In this document: positions 1 through 8,153 of the stretch, in pieces
Layout of the letters: each line of letters opens with the position of its first letter
How positions within the stretch are numbered: the first letter of the stretch is position 1
Source of the DNA: DATLFA01 sp035525225
GTDB taxonomy: Bacteria; Actinomycetota; Acidimicrobiia; Acidimicrobiales; WLNW01
Direction of reading: 5' to 3'
DNA length: 64,000 bases
Assembly (NCBI GenBank): GCA_035525225.1
Contig: DATLFA010000090.1
Span: 1-64,000 of the forward strand
The notes under the pieces: generated by a model
What the model was told of the DNA's origin: nothing
Databases searched by the model: none
Seen by the model: the letters and a program-made list of their open reading frames with translations, nothing else
Made by a program: the position numbers and the translations under genes

Positions 1-134
1 TCGCCCCGACCCTGCACCCGCGCCACCCCACGCAACACATCACCGGCCTCACCAACCGTCATCGGCCCCGCGACAATCGCCTCCAGCCTCTCGAGCACCC
101 CCAGCACGGGCGGCGCATCCATCAACAACGACAT
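1..134 (-). CDS. N-terminal fragment of a protein cut by the window edge, possibly DUF222/HNH type
   Basis: The reverse strand from an ATG at 134 stays open to the window edge and gives 44 codons. The peptide starts MSLLMDAPPVLGVLERLEAI and continues with an alternating leucine/alanine helix. N-termini of this kind (a short helix with LEAI and a later GEAGDVL segment) are common in actinobacterial DUF222/HNH endonuclease-like proteins, but no catalytic part is visible, so this is only a guess. The codon use is GC-rich like its neighbours. The 72 bp between it and the SDR stop show nothing notable. Confidence 0.4.
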   Translation of the reverse strand, partial: MSLLMDAPPVLGVLERLEAIVAGPMTVGEAGDVLRGVARVQGRG

Positions 135-206
135 ACAACAACTGTAAAGACACCCACTGACAGCGAAAGTGGTCAACACACAGCAACGCGCGAGAACGCG
201 CGTGCA

Positions 207-1034
207 TCAATCCGTGAAGCGGGCGCGCACTGCAGGGTTCGTGACGAAGTCGGGCAAGCGGTCACCGCCGCGCCCGCCGAGCGACGAGCCACCGTCGACC
301 GCGATCGTCTGTCCGGTGATGTACGCGGCGAGGTCCGACAACAAGAACAGCGCAGCGTTCGCGATGTCGGACGGATCGCCGCGGCGCGCAAGTGGGATCG
401 ATGCCGCTGCGGTATCTGCGAGATCGGCTTGCCCGGCGCGCGGTGTCTTGATCGTGCCCGGCGCGACGAGGTTGACCCGTATGCCGCGCGCCCCCCATTC
501 GAGCGCCATCGTGCGGCTGAACGACTCGAGTCCGGCTTTCGCGGCTCCGTACGCCGCGAGTAGCGGTGTACCTCGCGCGGCGATCGAAGAGACATTGACG
601 ATGCTGCCGGGGGCACCGGCAGTGAGCAGCGGACGAGCGACTTCACGGCACGACGCGACGGCATAGCGAAGGTTGCGAGCGATGATGCGGTCGAACGCGC
701 CGAGGTCATACTCGGCGGTGCGATGCCAGTCGTCGACCAGCGCGCCGCCGACGACGTTGACCAGATAGCGCACGCGGCCGAGCGATTGCGTGACCTCGCC
801 GATGGCACTCACCAACGCGCCCTCGTCGGTGACATCAGCGACGGCACTCGCACTGCGCCGGCCGATGGCTTCGATGCGACGCGTCGAATCGTCCGCGTGT
901 TCTGCCACATAGGTGATGACGCCGACGTCGGCGCCGGCGCAAGCCAAGGTCTCGACCATCGCGGTGCCGATACCCCCACCGCCACCGCCGACGACGAGCG
1001 CGGTATGGCCTTGCAGATCGATTGTGGTCGCCAC
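207..1034 (-). CDS. SDR family NAD(P)-dependent oxidoreductase
   Basis: This 275-residue protein is a classical short-chain dehydrogenase/reductase, expected to act in the cytosol on a hydroxyl/keto substrate that cannot be named. The nucleotide-binding glycine motif (GGGGGGIG) lies at residues 16-23. The usual NNAG is replaced by NVVG at 93-96. The catalytic pair is Y162 and K166 (YGAAK), with the active-site serine in the VSS stretch near 149-150. The C-terminal GQTIAVDGG signature is present. I chose the GTG at 1034 because an AAGGAGG ribosome site lies about 6 nt upstream. The longer reading from 1085 lacks one and would add residues before the Rossmann fold. The divergent gene at 1207 shares its upstream region. 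Confidence 0.9.
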   Translation of the reverse strand: MATTIDLQGHTALVVGGGGGGIGTAMVETLACAGADVGVITYVAEHADDSTRRIEAIGRRSASAVADVTDEGALVSAIGEVTQSLGRVRYLVNVVGGALVDDWHRTAEYDLGAFDRIIARNLRYAVASCREVARPLLTAGAPGSIVNVSSIAARGTPLLAAYGAAKAGLESFSRTMALEWGARGIRVNLVAPGTIKTPRAGQADLADTAAASIPLARRGDPSDIANAALFLLSDLAAYITGQTIAVDGGSSLGGRGGDRLPDFVTNPAVRARFTD

Positions 1035-1206
1035 GAGTGCCCCTCCTTCGCGGGGAGACGACAGCCGTACTCGCCCGATACTCACCGGCAGTTTCCTCCA
1101 AACGTTCGCCGGCGCGCGTCTGGGTCGAGTTGATGCGCAACCTCAGTCTTCGCCCTGGGGCCGGCGGGTACCATTGCGCGCAAGCCACCGAGCGAGGGAG
1201 TGCACG

Positions 1207-1572
1207 ATGGAGCGGTGGGAGCACATGAAGATCTCCGTCGCTGCCGGCGAGTTGGCGACATTACCGGCCATCATCGAGGACCTCGGATGCTATGGCTGGG
1301 AGCTCGCGGGTCTCGCGTCCGGCCAGACCCTTACCGACGCAGCCCTGATCGCGATCCTCAAGCGTCCGATGGTGCTGCCCCACGACCCGCACGATCGCCT
1401 CGAGGGGTGGAAAAGCGACCCGTGTGGCCGGTGGGACATGCGGTGGTGGGACGGCCAGACGTGGACGTTCTACGTCGAACGCCGCGTCGACGACACGACC
1501 GAGTCCGGACGCGACGCGCCGACGATGCAAGCGGTGTTCAAGAAACCGGTGTTCGAGAAACCGGAGTTGTAA
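1207..1572 (+). CDS. Small protein with DUF4177-like and DUF2510-like segments
   Basis: The 121-residue product starts MERWEHMKISVAAGEL and continues to LGCYGWELAGL, the pattern of the DUF4177 fold (a conserved W, then a G-WEL segment after a helix). The second half has a GRWDMRWWDGQTWTFYV-like stretch, which matches the DUF2510 signature of actinobacterial membrane or secreted proteins (G-R, R-W-WDG-x-W-T). No transmembrane helix is present, so the usual DUF2510 association with the membrane is not supported here. The ATG at 1207 follows a GAGGGAG ribosome site. The tail carries the near-repeat FKKPVFEKPEL. Function is unknown. Confidence 0.75.
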   Translation: MERWEHMKISVAAGELATLPAIIEDLGCYGWELAGLASGQTLTDAALIAILKRPMVLPHDPHDRLEGWKSDPCGRWDMRWWDGQTWTFYVERRVDDTTESGRDAPTMQAVFKKPVFEKPEL

Positions 1573-1584
1573 CGGCGGGGTGGA

Positions 1585-2075
1585 TCAGCCGGCGCAGTCC
1601 TTGGCGAACCATGCGTCGACGCGGTCTGCCGCTGCCCGGAACGTGGCGTTGTCGATCTCGGCGCTGGCCTGCTGCAGTGCGGCCAGGGCTGCCGGAGTCG
1701 GCACTTGCCCCGGTGTGATCTTTGCGTCCGAGATGACCTTCGCCACCTTCGTATAGCCATCGGCAACCGTCTTCAAGTCGTTGCGAATCTCGGCTGGCGC
1801 GGCACTCGCGAAGGCGTTGAGTTGGTCGATCGACTGTTGCATGTTGCCCGCGCCGCCGACCATCGCGAGGGGCACGGCGGAGGCCGCGGTTGACATCGCC
1901 TTGGCGGCATCGAGGCACTTCGCGGGGACCCCGAACCAGAACCCACACCGCTGCCGGTCGCCATCGTGTTGCCCGCGCCACCGGTCGTGGCGTGGGGAGT
2001 GGCGTCGGGAGTCGACGTACCCCCGAGGTCCCCGTCGTCGCCGCAGGCGGCCAGCACCATGATCCCGGCCGTCAC
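1585..2075 (-). pseudogene. Frameshifted small lipoprotein
   Basis: Two reading frames on the reverse strand look like halves of one lipoprotein. From GTG 2075 the first frame reads VTAGIMVLAAC followed by an Asp/Gly/Thr-rich linker, so it has a lipobox (LAAC) but an unusually short hydrophobic signal. The second frame, from about 1932 to the stop at 1585, reads VPAKCLDAAKAMS and continues as an Ala-rich helical domain ending FAKDCAG. One extra base in the GGGG/CCCC run near 1924-1932 would join them into a protein of about 163 residues with paired cysteines. The start overlaps the stop of the MerR gene by 4 bp (GTGA), which indicates an operon. It may be a true frameshift or a sequence error. 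Confidence 0.6.
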
Positions 2076-2596
2076 GTCTCGACGATGTCCTTTTGCAGGG
2101 CGGCGGCGAAGGCCTCGGCGGTGGCGAGTTGCTTACGGAGTTGTCGCACCTTCTCGGTGGTGGCGGCGGAGAACAGCGCGACCCGCTCGCGGAGGTTGGT
2201 GCGTTCGTCGGCGTCGAGGTCGGGGTCGTTCATGCGGTCGCGGGTTTCGATGAGCAAGCGCATCTCTTCGAGGGTGAAGCCGAGGGGCTTCATCTGCTTG
2301 ATGAGCAGGAGCCGGGCGACGGTGTCCTGGCCATAGAGGCGAAAGCCGCCGGCGGTGCGCGCCGCGGGGCGTACGAGGCCGGCATCTTCGTAGTGGCGCA
2401 CGGTGCGCAGCGAGAGGGTGACGAGCTGCGAGACGGCGCCGATCTGCATCATGGGTTGGTTGTCGACCGCGGTCGGGATGTCGACCGCAGCTTCACAGGT
2501 GACGTGGCGGCCCGAGGGGGCGAACTCGCCGCCCTCTCCACCGCACGAACTGCACGGAGCACGAGTGACGTGCCGCTTGGGCGACTGTTCTGTCAT
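2072..2596 (-). CDS. MerR-family transcriptional regulator with cysteine-bearing N-terminal extension
   Basis: This 174-residue regulator has a winged HTH of MerR type beginning at MMQIGAVSQLVTLSLRTVRHY, then an RLYGQDTVARLLLIKQMK segment and a coiled-coil dimerisation helix toward the C-terminus. About 50 residues precede the HTH and contain CSSCGGEGG and a later Cys, which is not typical of the family and could bind a metal or simply be a disordered tail. An internal start at the MMQ methionines would give a standard-size protein of about 120 residues. I chose the ATG at 2596 because GAGGCGG lies upstream. The gene overlaps the downstream lipoprotein by 4 bp. Its effector is unknown. Confidence 0.85.
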   Translation of the reverse strand: MTEQSPKRHVTRAPCSSCGGEGGEFAPSGRHVTCEAAVDIPTAVDNQPMMQIGAVSQLVTLSLRTVRHYEDAGLVRPAARTAGGFRLYGQDTVARLLLIKQMKPLGFTLEEMRLLIETRDRMNDPDLDADERTNLRERVALFSAATTEKVRQLRKQLATAEAFAAALQKDIVET

Positions 2597-2908
2597 AACC
2601 GCCTCACGCTGTGGAAGGTATCCCGACACACGACTGGCGCGAGCACCGAAGGACGATACGGACTCGATAAGAAGCTGGCTGACATCGTACCTGGACGGCT
2701 TCGGTCAGCCGGCCAGCCCGGGTTCGCCGGCACGGGCGGACCTGTAGTGCTTCTCGCGCCGAATCGCACCAGATGAACCATTTTCATGGCCCTGTCGTGG
2801 GGTAAAGTCGGGTATCCCGGCTGTAGTACGGCTCGACCCCCTCGTGATCGAGGGTGGTGGCGGCGCGACGCCCGCCCGCGGTTCGGCCCGGAAGTCAAGG
2901 AGACTTGT
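2597..2908. other. Intergenic region between divergent merR-like gene and rfbF
   Basis: These 312 bp hold no supported gene. A small hairpin (CCCTCG, loop TGAT, CGAGGG) lies at 2839-2854 inside the probable leader of the cytidylyltransferase gene. A TAAAGT hexamer at 2803 could be a -10 element for that gene. Promoters for both divergent genes must lie here, but none can be assigned with confidence. Confidence 0.5.
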
Positions 2909-3685
2909 ATGAAGGTAGCGATCCTCGCTGGTGGACTCGGTACCCGACTGGCAGAAGAGACCGAGATCCGCCCGAAGCCAATGGTCGAAATCGGTGGCCG
3001 CCCGATCCTGTGGCACATCATGAAGCACTACGCCCACTTCGGTTTCGACGACTTCACCATCGCGCTCGGGTACAAGGGTGAGTACATCAAGCGTTACTTC
3101 ACCGAGTACGCCCACCTCGAGAAGGACTTGACGGTCTCCTTGCGTCAGGGCCACGTCGAGTGGCTCGATACCGGTGCTGACCAAGAGAACTGGACGGTGC
3201 ATCTCATCGACACCGGCTACTCCACGATGACCGGCGGACGCGTCAAGCGCCTGCGGCCGCACCTCGGCGACGAAACATTCATGCTCACCTACGGCGACGG
3301 TGTCTCCAACGTCGACTTGGACGAACTGGTCGAATTCCACCGGGCGCACGGCAAGTTGGCGACGATGACCGTTGTGCGCCCGCCCGCCCGCTTCGGGCAC
3401 ATGGTGCTCGACGGTGACGTCGTGGTCGAGTTCGACGAGAAGCCCCAGTCCGGCGAAGGCTGGATCAACGGCGCCTTCTTCGTGCTCGAGCCGGGCATCT
3501 TCGACTACATCGCCGACGACGACACGTTTTGGGAACGCCAGCCGCTCGAGAATCTGGCCAAGGACGGCGAGTTGCGGGCGTTCCACCACTCCGGTTTCTG
3601 GCAGTGCATGGATACGTTGCGCGACAAGATGTTGCTCGAGTCGTTGTGGGTGAACGACGAAGCCGCGTGGAAGCTCTGGGGCTGA
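2909..3685 (+). CDS. rfbF: Glucose-1-phosphate cytidylyltransferase
   Basis: The 258-residue enzyme would join CTP and glucose-1-phosphate to give CDP-glucose, the entry to CDP-linked dideoxy- or branched sugars used in surface glycans. The nucleotidyltransferase signature AGGLGTRLAEET stands at residues 7-18, followed by RPKPMVEIGGRPILWHIM. The YGDGVSNVD metal site, WINGAFFVLEP and FWQCMDTLRDK segments are those of RfbF. The length matches the family (about 255-260). The ATG at 2909 follows an AAGGAG site, so the longer reading from 2786 is rejected. No CDP-glucose 4,6-dehydratase or other sugar gene is adjacent, so the pathway partners must lie elsewhere. Confidence 0.95.
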   Translation: MKVAILAGGLGTRLAEETEIRPKPMVEIGGRPILWHIMKHYAHFGFDDFTIALGYKGEYIKRYFTEYAHLEKDLTVSLRQGHVEWLDTGADQENWTVHLIDTGYSTMTGGRVKRLRPHLGDETFMLTYGDGVSNVDLDELVEFHRAHGKLATMTVVRPPARFGHMVLDGDVVVEFDEKPQSGEGWINGAFFVLEPGIFDYIADDDTFWERQPLENLAKDGELRAFHHSGFWQCMDTLRDKMLLESLWVNDEAAWKLWG

Positions 3686-3842
3686 GCGCGCGGCAATTGA
3701 CACATTCCTTACGGTCATGGAAACGTGCCGCTCGCGAGCGAACTCGACACGGTCGTCACCGCAGCGCTCCAGGCTGACCACGCTGAGCGAAGTGGCCCCT
3801 CGGTCGCCGGCACCCCGGGAAGTAACCGCTGGTCACAGTGCG

Positions 3843-3915
3843 TACCCCGTACGGGATTCGAACCCGTGCCGCTACCTTGAGAGGGTAGTGTCCTAGGCCT
3901 CTAGACGAACGGGGC
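3843..3915 (-). tRNA. tRNA-Glu (CTC anticodon)
   Basis: The reverse strand folds as a 73-nt cloverleaf with a 7-bp acceptor stem (GCCCCGT with ACGGGGT, ending in a G-U pair) and the discriminator A. The anticodon stem is CTACC/GGTAG around the loop CTCTCAA, so the anticodon is CTC. The T-loop is TTCGAAT. CCA is not encoded. Confidence 0.95.
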
Positions 3916-3940
3916 CGGTTGCGCTGTGCGAGTCTATGAG

Positions 3941-4012
3941 CTCGGGGGGGAGGACTCGAACCCCCAAAGGCGGAACCAGAATCCGCAGTGTTGCCAATTA
4001 CACCACCCCCGA
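3941..4012 (-). tRNA. tRNA-Gln (CTG anticodon)
   Basis: The reverse strand gives a 72-nt cloverleaf with acceptor stem TCGGGGG/CCCCCGA and discriminator G. The anticodon arm is GCGGA/TCCGC around TTCTGGT, so the anticodon is CTG. The T-loop is TTCGAGT and CCA is not encoded. It lies 25 bp upstream of tRNA-Glu on the same strand and the two are probably one transcript. Confidence 0.95.
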
Positions 4013-4176
4013 AGGGCGCCGACATCGTAGCCGACGGGCACGCCACACCCACCGGGGATCTGACGATCGCTGCCGCTGACCCTCGCGAATGTCCGAAAAG
4101 CAAGAAAAGCAAGGGTATCCGCCACTTGCCACAGCTCGCGTGATTGAGTTTTCCGACCCCAATAGCAGGAGGAAAC

Positions 4177-4626
4177 GTGAATCGGCGAGAGCTGGTGAAT
4201 GCAGTCGCTGGGCACACTGGCCAGGGCAGCAAAGAAGTCGATGCCACCATTCGTGGCTTGGTCGACGTCATCATTGCGAACGTAGCGAAGGGTGAGATCG
4301 TCTCGATCCCGGGCTTCGCGAAGTTCAGCAAGCGGCAGACCAAGGCCCGCATGGGGCGCAATCCCCAGACCGGTGAACCGGTGAAGATCCCGGCGCGAAC
4401 GAAAGCTCGTATCACTCCACTGAAGACCTACAAGGACGTCGTCCTCGGCGTGCAGAAGGCACCGAAGATCGGCGTTGCCCCGGCGGCTCCGGCCAAGAAG
4501 GCCGCCCCCGCCAAGGCGGCGAAGAAGACAGCCAAGAAGGCCGCGCCGAAGAAGGCTGCGACCAAGAAGGCCGCCCCCGCCAAGGCGGCGAAGAAGACAG
4601 CCAAGAAGGCAACCAAGCGCCGCTGA
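4177..4626 (+). CDS. hup: HU-family DNA-binding protein with Lys/Ala-rich tail
   Basis: The first 90 residues form a normal HU/IHF fold that bends and compacts DNA: MNRRELVNAVAGHTG, the IPGFAKFSKRQTKAR saddle and GRNPQTGEPVKIPA, the DNA-contacting arm. Residues about 100-149 are a tail of AKKAAPAKAAKKTAKKA repeats, as in mycobacterial HupB, which adds nonspecific DNA binding and resembles histone H1. The total length is 149. The GTG at 4177 follows AGGAGGAAAC. The tail is encoded by an exact 49-bp direct repeat. The gene is convergent with nadE and separated from it by a strong hairpin. Confidence 0.95.
   Translation: MNRRELVNAVAGHTGQGSKEVDATIRGLVDVIIANVAKGEIVSIPGFAKFSKRQTKARMGRNPQTGEPVKIPARTKARITPLKTYKDVVLGVQKAPKIGVAPAAPAKKAAPAKAAKKTAKKAAPKKAATKKAAPAKAAKKTAKKATKRR
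4493..4610 (+). repeat. Exact 49-bp direct repeat inside the hup tail
   Basis: Positions 4493-4541 and 4562-4610 are identical, 69 bp apart, which equals 23 codons. The copies encode the same Lys/Ala peptide. Identity at synonymous positions points to recent duplication or ongoing slippage in the tail. Confidence 0.9.
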
Positions 4627-4661
4627 GCGCATGGGGCTGATTCACTGTTGACGATTGATCG

Positions 4662-4690
4662 GCTCGGCCATGGGAGTCCCGTGGCCGAGC
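4662..4690. terminator. Bidirectional terminator hairpin between hup and nadE
   Basis: A 13-bp stem, 4662-4674 with 4678-4690 (GCTCGGCCATGGG against CCCGTGGCCGAGC, one G-U), closes a 3-nt AGT loop. It lies between the stops of two convergent genes, where a shared terminator is expected. There is no T-run, as is usual in high-GC actinobacteria. Confidence 0.75.
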
Positions 4691-4692
4691 GG

Positions 4693-6678
4693 TCAGCCGA
4701 TCGCCTCGGCTTCGCGGATCCACGCCTCGACGGCGGCATCCGACGGCATGCGCCAGTCTCCGCGGGGCGACAACGAGCCACCCGAGCCGATCTTCGGCGA
4801 GTCGGGCACGCAGTTTCGTTTGAACTGGTTGGCGAAGAAGCGGCGAAGGAACACCAGCAGCCACCGACGGATGGTCGCGAGGTCGTATTCGCCGTCGAAG
4901 GCGTGCAGCGCGACCCGCGCAATGCGCTGCGGACCGAAGCCGAAACGCAAGAAGTGATAGAGGAAGAAGTCGTGGAGCTCGTAGGGGCCCACCACATCTT
5001 CTGAGAGCTGCTTCATCGTGCCGTCGGCGTTGGGCCGCAACAGTTCGGGGCTGACCGGTATGCCCTGGATGCGGCCGAGCACCTCTTGCACGGCGGGCTC
5101 GTCGGCGAAGACCTGCTCGCTGGCCCACGCGATGAGTGTGGTGATCAACGTCTTCGGAATGCCGGCGTTGACGCCGTAGTGCGACATGTGATCGCCGCCG
5201 TAGGTGGCGAACCCGAGCGCGAGCTCGGACAGGTCGCCCGTGCCGATGTCGATGCCCATTTCTTGCGAGGCCACCGAGAACAGCATGAACTTGCGCGCCC
5301 ACGCTTGCACGTTCTCGAACGTGAGGTTCTCGATCGCGGGATCGTGTCCGACGGCGCGGAACACATCGCTCGACACCGTACGGATCTCGATCTCGCGGAA
5401 CGTGCAACTCAGCGTGCGAATGAGGTCACACGCGGCGTCGTAGGTGGCGTCGGTCGTACCGAAGCCGGGCATGGTGACGCCGATGACGTCGGATCGAGGT
5501 AACCCGAGCAGATCCATCGCATGCACGGCGACGAGCAATGCATGCGTCGAATCACGGCCGCCGGATACGCCGATGATGCAGTGGCGGGCGTCGGCCGGCA
5601 GCGCCGTGATGCGCCGAGCGAGCGAGGTGCTCGTGATCTGGAAGATCTCGCGGCACCGTTCGTCGCGCCGCGCCGGATCGGTCGGGACGAAGGGGAGCGG
5701 TGTCTGGTATCGCCGCAGCGTCTCGAACGTCGACACCGGTCGAGTGTCGTCGATCGGAGCAACATCGACGACGCGCATCGTCGTGGCGTGTGCGCGCGCG
5801 TTTTGTGCGAACGACGTCTGGCGGATGCGATCTTCGGTCAGGGCGAGCAGGTCGACGTCGACGACGGCGACACTGCCGTCGAGCACGTAACGATCGGTCT
5901 GCACGAGCACGTCGCCGCGATCGGCAATGATGCCGTGACCGTCCCATGCGAGGTCGCTGGTCGATTCGCCGAAACCGGCCGCGCTGTAGAGCTGCACCGC
6001 GAGGTTCTTGGCCGACGACATGGCGACGAGGTCGTGGCGGTATTCCCACTTGCCGATGGTGACATTGGACGCGGACAGGTTGGCGAGCACGGTCGCACCT
6101 GACAGCGCGGCAATCGTCGACGGTGGCACGGGAACCCACAGGTCTTCGCACACCTCGGTGTGCAGAACGAAACCATCGATACCCCCGTGGCGGATCAACA
6201 CGTCGGTGCCGAACGGCACGAGGTCGCCGGCGAGCACGGTATGGGCCGAACGCGCGTGCGCGGCGGGCTGGAACCAGCGCAGCTCGTAGAACTCGCGATA
6301 GTTGGGCGGATACGACTTGGGATGTACCGCCACCACGCGCCCGCCGTAGATCGTGGCGGCGCAGTTGTAGAGCGCGTCGTCGACCACGAGCGGGAGACCG
6401 ACCGAGATCATCAGGTCGAGCGCGGCCGTCTCGCGGGCAATCGTCGCCAGCGCCTCGAGGCACGCATCGAGCAGAGGGCGTTGGAAGAAGAGGTCGCCAC
6501 ACGTGTAGCCGGGCACACCGAGTTCGGGGAACACGGCATACTGCGCGCCCTCTTCGTGGACCCGCCGGGCGAAGCGCATGTGGACCTCGGCGTTGGCCAA
6601 CGGGTCGGCGACCCGCACCGGCGGAACGCACACCGCGACTCGCGCGAAGCCGTGTTGGCGTACGTCGAGGAAGCTCAT
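4693..6678 (-). CDS. nadE: Glutamine-dependent NAD(+) synthetase
   Basis: This 661-residue enzyme makes NAD from deamido-NAD, ATP and glutamine. The N-terminal nitrilase-like glutaminase domain (about residues 10-280) has its triad at E52 (FPELG), K121 (HPKSYPP) and C177 (EVCEDLW). The C-terminal synthetase domain carries the pyrophosphate loop SGGRDS at 372-377. The PSPELLRPNADG-like and DHMSHYG segments of the active site are also seen. The two-domain layout and length match the mycobacterial enzyme (about 680). I chose ATG 6678 because the nitrilase fold starts just after it; upstream codons read as non-homologous. The start has only a weak ribosome site. Confidence 0.95.
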   Translation of the reverse strand: MSFLDVRQHGFARVAVCVPPVRVADPLANAEVHMRFARRVHEEGAQYAVFPELGVPGYTCGDLFFQRPLLDACLEALATIARETAALDLMISVGLPLVVDDALYNCAATIYGGRVVAVHPKSYPPNYREFYELRWFQPAAHARSAHTVLAGDLVPFGTDVLIRHGGIDGFVLHTEVCEDLWVPVPPSTIAALSGATVLANLSASNVTIGKWEYRHDLVAMSSAKNLAVQLYSAAGFGESTSDLAWDGHGIIADRGDVLVQTDRYVLDGSVAVVDVDLLALTEDRIRQTSFAQNARAHATTMRVVDVAPIDDTRPVSTFETLRRYQTPLPFVPTDPARRDERCREIFQITSTSLARRITALPADARHCIIGVSGGRDSTHALLVAVHAMDLLGLPRSDVIGVTMPGFGTTDATYDAACDLIRTLSCTFREIEIRTVSSDVFRAVGHDPAIENLTFENVQAWARKFMLFSVASQEMGIDIGTGDLSELALGFATYGGDHMSHYGVNAGIPKTLITTLIAWASEQVFADEPAVQEVLGRIQGIPVSPELLRPNADGTMKQLSEDVVGPYELHDFFLYHFLRFGFGPQRIARVALHAFDGEYDLATIRRWLLVFLRRFFANQFKRNCVPDSPKIGSGGSLSPRGDWRMPSDAAVEAWIREAEAIG

Positions 6679-6718
6679 TGCGTCAGAGGGTAGCGGGCAC
6701 GGGTCGAACTGACGTAGG

Positions 6719-7510
6719 TCAAAACAGCGGGTCGACGCTGCGCCGCGCCGCCGCCGCGAACGCTTCGACCGACTGGCGGCGCCAGCGGTCGGAGAGGACT
6801 TCGATCGAGACGACGCCGTTGAAGCCACGGTCGCGCAGTGCCCGCGTGAAGCGCGCGAGGTCGAGGTTGCCCTCGCCGGGCAGCGCTCGCCGGTGCAGCG
6901 TGTCGTGTTGCGCGTCGTCGGAGGGCTCGAGCGCGTCGTCGAGTTGGACGTAGGCCAACCTGTCGTCGGGGAGCGCGGCGAGCGCTTGCCAGTCGGCTCC
7001 GGTGGCGAAGAAGTGCCATGAGTCGACGATCACTGCGCCGCTACCGATGGCGTCGACCGCAGCCGATGCGTCGCCGATGGTGCGCAACACGGTGAACGGT
7101 GATGGCTCGAAGCCGAGTCGGATGGCCGGGTCGAACAGCCCGAGGTGTTGGCTCAAGAACTCGAGTCCGGGCCCGAGCGAACCCGCGAGCCGAAGCAGCA
7201 ACCAGCGCGGATTGAACGCCGCGCAGATCTCGGCGAGGTCGTGCACCTCGGCCACCGATCGGGCGTGATCGTCGTAGACGTTGAGGCCGGCCATCGCGTA
7301 GCACGACAGTCCCTGATCGTCGAGGCGAACCACGACATCGCGCAGCGTGCCGCCGTTGTCGCGCCATGCCCGCAACGAGAAGACGTCGAGCTCGACCGAG
7401 GCGAACCCGGCCGCGGCAGTGGCGTCGATCTGACGCACGATGTCGACGCGCTCGTGGGCGTCGGCGACGAGCGGTGAATGATTGAGCGTGGAAAAACAGA
7501 ACTCGACCAT
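6719..7510 (-). CDS. Sugar phosphate isomerase/epimerase-like TIM-barrel protein
   Basis: The 263-residue protein belongs to the xylose-isomerase-like/AP-endonuclease-2 barrel family. Visible strand-end motifs are FCFSTLN at the start, ELDVFSLR, LRLAGSLG, LGFEPSP, VIVDSWHFF and the C-terminal VSIEVLSD. Acidic and histidine residues (E in LGFEPSP, D and H in VDSWHFF, E in SIEV) are the metal ligands of the family. The VQLDDALEPSDDAQHDTLHRRALPGEGNLDL stretch, also found in the paralogue at 14106, is typical of the myo-inositol/ketose branch. It follows nadE upstream by 40 bp and the methyltransferase by 9 bp on the same strand. The substrate is unknown. Confidence 0.85.
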   Translation of the reverse strand: MVEFCFSTLNHSPLVADAHERVDIVRQIDATAAAGFASVELDVFSLRAWRDNGGTLRDVVVRLDDQGLSCYAMAGLNVYDDHARSVAEVHDLAEICAAFNPRWLLLRLAGSLGPGLEFLSQHLGLFDPAIRLGFEPSPFTVLRTIGDASAAVDAIGSGAVIVDSWHFFATGADWQALAALPDDRLAYVQLDDALEPSDDAQHDTLHRRALPGEGNLDLARFTRALRDRGFNGVVSIEVLSDRWRRQSVEAFAAAARRSVDPLF

Positions 7511-7519
7511 GGGCTGACG

Positions 7520-8125
7520 CTACCCGCGCCAGCGACCCTCGAAGTCCGTCAAAGTGGACAAGACTTCGTCGCCGACATAGAGGTGCGGGCCGACGCGGGT
7601 CAGCCCGGCGGATTCGATGGCCCGGTCGTAGGTGCGGGGTCGCCGCCGGTGGAACAACGAGAGGTCGCCTTCGATGGCGTCGTTGGCCGTGTAGATCTCG
7701 AGGTAGGCCACACCCCGCAACAGCGAGGCGATCGAATCGAGACCCTTGCGCAGGTCACGGTCGGTGACATAGAGCACGACATCCGCGCACACGACGAGGT
7801 CGAACGGGCCGGGGAGCTCCAGCGCGTCGAGGTCACCGAAGAAGCCGAGGCGGATGTCACGCGAGCGTCCGAAGCGCCCGACGACGTACTCGCTGGGGTC
7901 GACGCCGACGTAGTCGATGGTCGGTCGCAGCCGGCGCAACGCCGCCCGCCACGGCGCCTCGCCGCAGCCGATGTCGACCACGTTGCGGACGGGTCGTTCG
8001 AGCAGGTATTCGGCCGAGGACAACGCGAAGTGCACCTTGCGGTCGAGGCGTGACCTGGACCCGAAACCCTCGCGCCGATACCAGCGATCGAAGTACTGCT
8101 CGTCGTACGGCTTCTTCACAGTCAT
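7520..8125 (-). CDS. Class I SAM-dependent methyltransferase
   Basis: The 201-residue product has the SAM motif I NVVDIGCGEAPWR near residues 50-62, the acidic motif II YVGVDPSEYV and motif III-like FDLVVCADVVLYV. This is a complete small Rossmann methyltransferase fold. The start at ATG 8125 (MTVKKPYDEQYFDRWY) is favoured because the DEQYFDRWYRREGFGSR opening is a common beginning for this family; upstream sequence is the start region of the divergent membrane-protein gene. The stop is 9 bp from the downstream TIM-barrel gene, so the two are likely cotranscribed. The methyl acceptor cannot be inferred. Confidence 0.9.
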   Translation of the reverse strand: MTVKKPYDEQYFDRWYRREGFGSRSRLDRKVHFALSSAEYLLERPVRNVVDIGCGEAPWRAALRRLRPTIDYVGVDPSEYVVGRFGRSRDIRLGFFGDLDALELPGPFDLVVCADVVLYVTDRDLRKGLDSIASLLRGVAYLEIYTANDAIEGDLSLFHRRRPRTYDRAIESAGLTRVGPHLYVGDEVLSTLTDFEGRWRG

Positions 8126-8153
8126 CCGGAGCAGATTAAAGTCTCGAACCTTG

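Noticed and set aside
3699..3704. TTGACA as a promoter for the region after rfbF
   Set aside because: No -10-like hexamer lies at 16-18 bp, and the next + strand gene is about 470 bp away beyond two opposite tRNAs.
2705..3781. A 358-codon frame on the - strand opposite rfbF
   Set aside because: The rfbF frame contains all expected motifs, so this antisense frame is a GC-bias shadow.
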